Assembly (NCBI GenBank): GCA_002329365.1
Contig: DCUB01000018.1
Location: forward strand, 27,837 to 91,836
Reading direction: 5' to 3'
Source: Ruminococcaceae bacterium UBA1425
GTDB taxonomy: Bacteria > Bacillota > Clostridia > Oscillospirales > Acutalibacteraceae
Length of the DNA stretch: 64,000 nucleotides
In this document: positions 58,943-64,000 of the stretch, piece after piece
How positions within the stretch are numbered: position 1 is the first letter of the stretch
How the letters are laid out: every line of letters starts with the position of its first letter
Made by a program: the position numbers and the translations under genes
Notes under the pieces: generated by a model
The model's database searches: none
Seen by the model: only the letters and a program-made list of their open reading frames with translations
Told to the model about the DNA's origin: nothing

Positions 58943-59824
58943 TTAATCCTCCACTACCGCGTTTTTTGCCTTATCCGCGTCAATTTTTATCTGTTCGCTC
59001 AGCTCCTCAAACGAGGCGAATTTTTTCTCGGGGCGGATAAAATCAAGCAGCCGGACCTCTATGCGCCGGCCGTAAAGGTCGCCGGAAAAGCCGAAAATGT
59101 GCGTTTCGCTCAGAAGCCTGTTGTCGGTTATGGTCGGGCGCACGCCGATATTCGTAACCGACCTGTATGACGAGCCGCCGACTACCGTTTCGGACACATA
59201 TACGCCGAAGCGCGGCACCGCGAAATTTTCGGGAAAGTTCTGATTGATTGTCGGCGCGCCGAGTATCCTGCCGCGCCGGTATCCGCCGACTACCTCAAGA
59301 GTGTATGAAAATGCTCGGCCGAGCATCCTGTTAGCGGTTTTAACGTCGCCGTTTTCTATAAGCTCGCGTATGCGCGTGGAACTTACGGGAATTCCGTCAA
59401 CGTCCACCTCGCCGCTTACAAGCGTTCTGATTCCGCGTTCGCCGCAGAGAATTTTCAGCTCCTCGGCTCCCGCGGCGGCGCTCTTTCCGAACCTGTAATT
59501 ATACCCGCAGCAAACAGCTTCCGCGTTCAGCTTTTTTATGATTACCGAATCTACAAACTCCTTCGGCGTCATGTTCATTATCTCCGAAAAAACAACATAT
59601 ACGGGCGTAACGCCCAGCTTTCTTAAAAGCTCCTCGCGCGCTTTTGCGGTCATCAGCTCGCGCGGGGCGCTGCCGGTCAGCCGCTCGAGGGGGTGGCCGT
59701 CAAAAAGCATTACACAAGGCAAAAGCCCGTCATTCTTCAATGACAGGGCGTTTTTTATTACCTCGAGGTGACCTATGTGAAGCCCGTCAAAGCTGCCGAG
59801 AGCTATGGCGCGTTTGTTTTGCAT
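58943..59824 (-). CDS. ribF: Bifunctional riboflavin kinase/FAD synthetase
   Basis: A 293-residue enzyme that converts riboflavin to FMN and FAD. The N-terminal nucleotidyltransferase has G-S-F-D-G-L-H-I-G-H at 9-18 and the R-F-G-K motif with S-S-T-R-I-R; the C-terminal kinase has G-R-I-L-G-A-P-T-I-N and T-N-I-G-V-R-P-T. In the kinase part the usual P-T-A-N reads P-T-I-N. The ATG at 59824 has GGAG at eight bases; two other codons just upstream are less likely. It follows typA by 14 bases. Confidence 0.93.
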   Translation of the reverse strand: MQNKRAIALGSFDGLHIGHLEVIKNALSLKNDGLLPCVMLFDGHPLERLTGSAPRELMTAKAREELLRKLGVTPVYVVFSEIMNMTPKEFVDSVIIKKLNAEAVCCGYNYRFGKSAAAGAEELKILCGERGIRTLVSGEVDVDGIPVSSTRIRELIENGDVKTANRMLGRAFSYTLEVVGGYRRGRILGAPTINQNFPENFAVPRFGVYVSETVVGGSSYRSVTNIGVRPTITDNRLLSETHIFGFSGDLYGRRIEVRLLDFIRPEKKFASFEELSEQIKIDADKAKNAVVED

Positions 59825-59838
59825 CAACATCACTCCGA

Positions 59839-61659
59839 TTATCTTTTCCTGTGTTCAAGCTTCATCCGTTGTTCCTTTGACAGCGTTCTTTTACGGAGCC
59901 TTAACGATTTGGGCGTTATCTCAAGCAGCTCGTCGTCCTTTATGAACTCCATGGACTGCTCAAGGCTGAGAATTGTCGGCGGAACAAGACGCAAAGCGTC
60001 GTCGGCGCCCGCAGCCCTCATGTTTGTGAGTTGCTTTTTTTTGCATACGTTGCACACGACGTCCTCGTTTTTCGAGCATTCGCCGACAATCATGCCCTCG
60101 TACACCTCAACTCCGGGGCCGATAAACAGCCTGCCTCTTTCCTGCGCGTTGAAAAGGCCGTAGCCGGTGCTTGTCCCGCTCTCGTGGACGACAACGGAGC
60201 CGCGCTCGCGCGTTACTATTTCGCCCTTGTAAGGCTCGTATCCTGCAAAAAGCTGGTTCATGATGCCGTTGCCGTTTGTGTCGGTCAAGAACTCGGAGCG
60301 GTAGCCTATAAGCCCCCTTGACGGGATTTTAAACTCAAGGTGGGTGGAGCCACCGTCACGCGCGCCCATGTTTTCAAGCTCGCCCCTGCGCGGGCCGAGC
60401 TTTTCTATTACGGCGCCGACGTAAGACTCCGGCACCTCTATTATAAGCAGCTCCATGGGTTCGAGTATCTGACCGTCTTTTTCTTTATATATAACCTCCG
60501 GGCGCGAAACCTGAAACTCGTAGCCCTGACGCCTCATGGTTTCAATCAGAATCGAAAGGTGAAGCTCGCCTCTGCCCGAAACCTTGAACGTGTCTGTCGT
60601 TTCCGTCTCCTCAACCCTCATGCTGACGTTTGTTTCGACCTCCTTAAAAAGGCGGTCCCTGATGTTTCTTGAGGTGACGAACTTGCCCTCCCTGCCGGCG
60701 AACGGACTGTCGTTTACAATGAAATTCATTGAAATCGTCGGCTCGTCAATCTTTATGAACGGCAACGGCTCTATTCTTTCGGGGCTGCACGCCGTTTCGC
60801 CTATATTTATGTCCGAAATGCCCGAAACGCAGACGATGTCGCCCGCTTCGGCGGACTCCACCTCAACCCTGCGAAGCCCCTCAAACTGATATAGCCGCGA
60901 GATTTTCACGTTTTCCTGTTTGCCGTCGGACTTGCAGAGAACTATCTGCTCGCCCCTTGACACCCTGCCGCGCTCAATGCGTCCGATGCCTATCCTGCCT
61001 ACATAGTCGTCGTAGTCGAGGCTTGAAAACAGAATCTGGAGCGGGCCGTCGGTATCGCCCGCGGGAGGACTGATGTTTTCGATAATGGAGTCGAGCAGCG
61101 GGCGCATGTCGCCACCGCGGGCGCCGGGGTCAAGGGAGGAATAGCCGTCCCTTGCGGAGGCGTAGACGACGGGGAACTCAAGCTGGTCGTCGTCGGCGCC
61201 GAGCTCGATAAAGAGGTCGAGCGTTTCGTCGACAACCTGCTCGGGGCGCGCGCCGGGACGGTCAATCTTGTTTATGACAACAAGCGCCTTTTTCCTGAGG
61301 TCAAGCGCCTTCTTCAAGACGAAACGCGTCTGCGGCATGCAGCCCTCGAACGCGTCGACGAGCAGAAGCACACCGTCCACCATCATCATTATGCGCTCGA
61401 CCTCGCCGCCGAAATCGGCGTGGCCGGGAGTGTCAACAATATTTATTTTTATGCCGTTGTAGTTAACCGAGGTGTTTTTGGAAAGAATGGTGATGCCTCT
61501 TTCCCTTTCGAGGTCGTTCGAGTCCATTACTCTTTCCTGAACCTGTTCGTTCTGCCTGAAAATGCCGCTCTGTTTAAGCATTTCGTCGACGAGCGTCGTT
61601 TTTCCGTGGTCGACGTGAGCGATAATGGCTATGTTTCTGATGTTTTCCCTGCGTGCCAA
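59839..61659 (-). CDS. typA: Translational GTPase TypA/BipA
   Basis: A 606-residue GTPase of the EF-G family that acts on the ribosome in stress and cold. It has the G1 loop A-H-V-D-H-G-K-T at 14-21, the G2 region R-G-I-T-I-L, G3 D-T-P-G-H-A-D-F, G4 N-K-I-D-R-P, and the TypA C-terminal region I-P-S-R-G-L-I-G-Y-R. The TTG at 61659 is the likely start: it gives M-A-R-R-E-N-I-R-N, like other TypA proteins, and AAAGGTG lies six bases before it. The frame also opens with a GTG nine bases earlier. Confidence 0.95.
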   Translation of the reverse strand: MARRENIRNIAIIAHVDHGKTTLVDEMLKQSGIFRQNEQVQERVMDSNDLERERGITILSKNTSVNYNGIKINIVDTPGHADFGGEVERIMMMVDGVLLLVDAFEGCMPQTRFVLKKALDLRKKALVVINKIDRPGARPEQVVDETLDLFIELGADDDQLEFPVVYASARDGYSSLDPGARGGDMRPLLDSIIENISPPAGDTDGPLQILFSSLDYDDYVGRIGIGRIERGRVSRGEQIVLCKSDGKQENVKISRLYQFEGLRRVEVESAEAGDIVCVSGISDINIGETACSPERIEPLPFIKIDEPTISMNFIVNDSPFAGREGKFVTSRNIRDRLFKEVETNVSMRVEETETTDTFKVSGRGELHLSILIETMRRQGYEFQVSRPEVIYKEKDGQILEPMELLIIEVPESYVGAVIEKLGPRRGELENMGARDGGSTHLEFKIPSRGLIGYRSEFLTDTNGNGIMNQLFAGYEPYKGEIVTRERGSVVVHESGTSTGYGLFNAQERGRLFIGPGVEVYEGMIVGECSKNEDVVCNVCKKKQLTNMRAAGADDALRLVPPTILSLEQSMEFIKDDELLEITPKSLRLRKRTLSKEQRMKLEHRKR

Positions 61660-61687
61660 AAAAGTCACCTTTCAGATATTGAGATTG

Positions 61688-62698
61688 TTATTCGCTCTTC
61701 ATTTCGACAAGCTGCTTTTTGCCCTCAAACGCATCGACGGAAAGCTTGACGGAATCGTATATGGCGGCTTTGATGTCGTCGTCCGTAACGCCGAGCGACA
61801 CCGACCACTTTTTATCGATAAAAGTATTCATGCACATGATATCCGCAAGATAAACGGCGTCGATGCCGGGCTCGATGTTTTTCTTCCTGTAGTCCTTCAT
61901 TAGCTTCTTGCCGTAAAGCTTGAACATCCATTTTTGAATGTGGATAATCTTTCTGTCCGGCACGCCCATCGCGGCGTGAACTATTTTGAGGAACTCGTCC
62001 CACGTCAGGTTGTAGTAGCTTATGGGATACGCGTTGCCGCCCTTGTTGCGCTCTGCCGCGCCGACAATGCTTTCGGCGACCTGGCGGACGGTAAGCATGG
62101 CGGTGCCGCCTTTCGGATACATTGTTACCTTTCCCATGTTTGAAAGCTGCTCTATGAGAATAACCCAGACGGGGCGGCGGCCGGGCTGTGTGCCGAATAT
62201 ATAGGGCAGCTCGAGCACGGCGACGTCCATATCGCCGTCGGCGAACGACAGCGCCGCTTCCTCCTGTGCTATGCGGCTTCTGATGTACGGATGCCTTTCG
62301 CAAAGCTTCATCTCGGGAAGCTTCTTTGCGAAATACGCGAAGTACGAGCCTAAAACGACGCTGCTTTTGACACCGCATTCCTTCGCGATGGCAAGCAGTC
62401 TTTTAACGGGGTTTATGTTGTACTTTTCGTAAGCCGCGTAAACAGGCGGCGCGAATTCCACACGCTCGTCGACTCCCGCTGCGAAAACAAAGCAGTCGCA
62501 GCCCGTCATGGCGGCCTTCAGCTCGTCGTCGGTCATCATAAGATAGTTGCCGAACGTAAGCTCCATTTCCTTTGGAATCGGCGCGCCCTCGGGAATGGGC
62601 GGAAGCGCAACAGAGCTCACCGAATGACCTCTGTCGATGAAAAGCTGCGCCGCGGCACAGCCTAAAAGACCTGTTCCGCCTATCATGAATACCTTCAT
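61688..62698 (-). CDS. NAD-dependent epimerase/dehydratase-like protein
   Basis: A 336-residue short-chain dehydrogenase of the extended type. The Rossmann motif is G-G-T-G-L-L-G at 7-13; the D-C-F-V-F-A-A-G segment, S-Y-F-A-Y-F-A-K-K (in the place of the usual Y-x-x-x-K) and an L-P-Y-I-F-G segment follow. Substrate unknown; its relatives are often called NAD(P)-binding or isoflavone-reductase-like. GGAGGAG lies before the ATG at 62698. A 17-bp palindrome and a promoter precede it. It is probably co-transcribed with typA and ribF (28-base gap). Confidence 0.82.
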   Translation of the reverse strand: MKVFMIGGTGLLGCAAAQLFIDRGHSVSSVALPPIPEGAPIPKEMELTFGNYLMMTDDELKAAMTGCDCFVFAAGVDERVEFAPPVYAAYEKYNINPVKRLLAIAKECGVKSSVVLGSYFAYFAKKLPEMKLCERHPYIRSRIAQEEAALSFADGDMDVAVLELPYIFGTQPGRRPVWVILIEQLSNMGKVTMYPKGGTAMLTVRQVAESIVGAAERNKGGNAYPISYYNLTWDEFLKIVHAAMGVPDRKIIHIQKWMFKLYGKKLMKDYRKKNIEPGIDAVYLADIMCMNTFIDKKWSVSLGVTDDDIKAAIYDSVKLSVDAFEGKKQLVEMKSE

Positions 62699-62739
62699 TT
62701 TTTCTCCTCCGTTCAATTTAGCCGAAATAAGACAATAGC

Positions 62740-62782
62740 ACTATAACTGTTATAGTTTACGGCAGCAAGCGCGAATAGTCAA
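62740..62782 (-). promoter_or_regulatory. Promoter and palindromic operator upstream of the epimerase operon
   Basis: Minus strand TTGACT at 62777-62782, a 17-base spacer and TAAACT at 62754-62759. The perfect 17-bp palindrome ACTATAACTGTTATAGT at 62740-62756 overlaps the -10 box and transcription start region, a place where a repressor would act. Confidence 0.65.
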
Positions 62783-62815
62783 GAGTTTTGCATCAGAATG
62801 CCGCAAATTCATACT

Positions 62816-62843
62816 CATAAAGCCTTCGTCATAAAGCCTTCGT
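62816..62843. repeat. Two tandem 14-bp copies
   Basis: CATAAAGCCTTCGT occurs at 62816-62829 and again at 62830-62843, just before the promoter of the mutS2 leader. Confidence 0.9.
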
Positions 62844-62854
62844 TAGTATTTTTC

Positions 62855-62883
62855 TTGACAAACGCTATTGCATCTGATATACT
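62855..62883 (+). promoter_or_regulatory. Promoter of the mutS2-like leader
   Basis: TTGACA at 62855-62860, exactly 17 bases, TATACT at 62878-62883. Transcription would begin near 62890, about 270 bases before the mutS2-like ATG. Confidence 0.85.
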
Positions 62884-63044
62884 TGCATCAACTTAATAAA
62901 GGCGGGTTTTTGATGTCGGTCGTGTCCGATATGGTTTTATTCAACTGAATACCATACGCATAAGCAACTGTAAAACGGGTTTACCCGTGTTCTGCCGTTG
63001 CTTGTAAACGACACACCTGACAGACTGCTTCATATTTTAATGTA

Positions 63045-63072
63045 AGCGCGGTGTCATTGCCGCGCTGTTTTT
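63045..63072 (+). terminator. Intrinsic terminator in the mutS2 leader
   Basis: AGCGCGG (63045-63051), an eight-base loop, CCGCGCT (63060-63066), then GTTTTT. Confidence 0.85.
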
Positions 63073-63080
63073 ATGAATTT

Positions 63081-63141
63081 AACCGCGGAAGCATTCTGCA
63101 CCTTTAACGGTGTGGTGTGTCCTGCCGCGGTTTTAATTTTT
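63081..63141 (+). terminator. Second terminator-like hairpin before mutS2
   Basis: AACCGCGG (63081-63088) pairs with CCGCGGTT (63125-63132), with an inner CACC/GGTG pairing, and is followed by TTTTAATTTTT. It ends 20 bases before the mutS2-like ATG. Confidence 0.65.
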
Positions 63142-63160
63142 CACGGAAAGGGATGTAACC

Positions 63161-64000
63161 ATGAATTCATTTGAAGCTCTTGAATTTGATATAATTCTCA
63201 GCCGTCTGTCCGAACATGCTCTGACCGAAGCGGCAAAGGCAAAATGCCTTTCGCTTAAGCCCTGTCTTGCCGAGCGCGAGGCGAAAAAACGGCTTGACGA
63301 AACGACGCAGGCGCGCCGCCTTATTGAACAGGCGGGAACGCCTCCGCTGACCTCGATGACCGATATACCTCAGCTTCTTACGCTTGCCGAGGCCGGCGAC
63401 ATGCTGCTGCCCGACCAGCTTGAAAAGTTTTTGTACTTCCAGACCTCCTGCAAACGGCTGCGGCAGTATCTGCAGCGAGCGGAGTCAACCTGCTGCCCCA
63501 TCGCTTTTTACGGGCGCTCAATTGATGATTTGTCAGGCATCGGAGCGGAAATAGAACGCTGCATACGCGGCGGGCAGGTGGACGACAGGGCAAGCAGTAA
63601 CCTGTATGACATACGCCGCCAGAAGACGGCTGTTTCGGAACAGATAAAGGCAAAGCTGAACTCAATTTTAAGCAGGAACAAGGCGTGGTTTTCCGACAGC
63701 TTTGTTTCGGTGCGCGGCGGTCATTTTACTCTGCCCGTAAAGCGCGAGTACAAAAACAACGTTCCGGGAACGGTGATAGAGCTGTCGAACACAGGCGGCA
63801 CATGCTTTGTGGAGCCGTCGTCCGTTTCGCGTCTGCAGCAGGAGCTTGACCTTTTAGAGCTTAATGAGGACAACGAGATAAGAAAAATTCTTTACACGCT
63901 GACCTCGCTTATCACAGAGGCGCTGCCCTCTATAAGACGCAACACGGAAGCAATGGAAACGCTTGACTTCCTGTTCGCTAAGGGCAAATACAGCATAGCG
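63161..64000 (+). CDS. MutS2-like DNA mismatch/ribosome-rescue ATPase, N-terminal part
   Basis: The first 280 codons of a MutS-family protein; it runs off the window's end. The N-terminus A-L-E-F-D-I-I-L-S-R-L and the segments E-T-T-Q-A-R-R-L, V-S-V-R-G-G-H-F-T-L-P-V-K-R-E-Y, F-V-E-P-S-S-V and A-L-P-S-I-R-R follow the MutS2 core, which lacks the mismatch-reading domain of MutS. MutS2 acts on branched DNA or stalled, collided ribosomes. The P-G-T-V-I-E-L-S-N-T-G-G segment departs somewhat from the usual P-G-I-V-H-D-x-S-x-S-G, so a sub-family role is possible. AAAGGG lies before the ATG. The ATPase and SMR domains are outside the window. Confidence 0.85.
   Translation, partial: MNSFEALEFDIILSRLSEHALTEAAKAKCLSLKPCLAEREAKKRLDETTQARRLIEQAGTPPLTSMTDIPQLLTLAEAGDMLLPDQLEKFLYFQTSCKRLRQYLQRAESTCCPIAFYGRSIDDLSGIGAEIERCIRGGQVDDRASSNLYDIRRQKTAVSEQIKAKLNSILSRNKAWFSDSFVSVRGGHFTLPVKREYKNNVPGTVIELSNTGGTCFVEPSSVSRLQQELDLLELNEDNEIRKILYTLTSLITEALPSIRRNTEAMETLDFLFAKGKYSIA

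Larger units (their letters stand above)
62890..63160 (+). ncRNA. Long structured leader or small RNA before mutS2
   Basis: No reading frame is evident. Visible foldings: TCGG-loop-CCGA near 62922; ATGGT pairing with ACCAT around 62932-62956 with an inner ATTC/GAAT; AAGCAAC pairing with GTTGCTT around 62963-63005, enclosing ACGGG-TTTA-CCCGT; a terminator at 63045-63072; and a second terminator-like hairpin at 63081-63141. A transcript from the promoter would thus either end as an RNA of about 180 bases or run into mutS2. I do not recognise a riboswitch, T-box, 6S or SRP RNA class. Confidence 0.6.

Noticed and set aside
62890..63160. T-box, SRP RNA, 6S RNA or a known riboswitch
   Set aside because: No T-box sequence, no SRP loop, no long single stem with a central bubble, and none of the riboswitch cores I know could be matched.

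Overview
The window looks like chromosomal DNA of a strictly anaerobic, Gram-positive, probably spore-forming member of the Clostridia, most like uncultured gut Oscillospiraceae/Ruminococcaceae. The evidence is gene content only: an oxygen-sensitive class III ribonucleotide reductase, a flavin-based NuoE/NuoF/NfnB-like electron-bifurcation complex, CotF-like spore coat genes, the MEP isoprenoid pathway, a Wzm/Wzt polysaccharide exporter and several glycoside hydrolases. No phage, plasmid, insertion sequence, CRISPR array, rRNA or tRNA was seen. Coding density is high and most genes lie on the minus strand in overlapping operons.

Layout. 1-363: dispersed and tandem repeats, then the terminator of a Thr-rich membrane protein. 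364-2171: that protein plus a VTT-domain protein. 2397-6055: a GntR-controlled ABC exporter with a clear promoter and operator. 6056-6488: dispersed repeats. 6489-16335: the growth operon pyrH-frr-uppS-cdsA-dxr-rseP-ispG-polA-dus, with a promoter at 16363-16391 and a terminator at 6444-6481. 16424-19761: Wzm/Wzt polysaccharide export and a pyruvyltransferase. 19932-24584: a secreted papain-like protease, a fused phosphatase-GH127 protein and RimI. 24885-26394 (plus strand): a GT8 glycosyltransferase and a VTT protein. 26510-29791: nrdD fused to a redoxin, and trxB, behind a consensus promoter with two NrdR-like boxes. 29792-30555: repeats. 30556-35054: a three-subunit bifurcating oxidoreductase. 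35234-35678: two small spore coat-like genes.

35780-39295 is a coupled operon of HPr-kinase-like, PqqD-like, S26 signal-peptidase-like and GH92 genes. 39449-43724 holds two secreted proteins that share a C-terminal domain. 43854-49180 holds a six-hairpin glycosidase, a DapA-like aldolase, a secreted LCAT-like hydrolase and a nucleoside hydrolase. 49304-52050 holds MscS and GH97. 52133-56789 holds DegV (C-terminus apparently frameshifted), two glycosyltransferases, a membrane-anchored beta-propeller-like protein and a frameshifted phosphodiesterase. 57003-64000 holds uvrC, ribF, typA, an epimerase-like gene and the start of a mutS2-like gene, which is preceded by a long structured leader.

The most unusual items are the phosphatase-GH127 fusion with a preserved internal start site, the kinase/PqqD/peptidase cassette that has no visible radical SAM enzyme or precursor, the NrdD-redoxin-TrxB arrangement, the structured mutS2 leader, and a palindromic repeat family that seems to serve as terminators.
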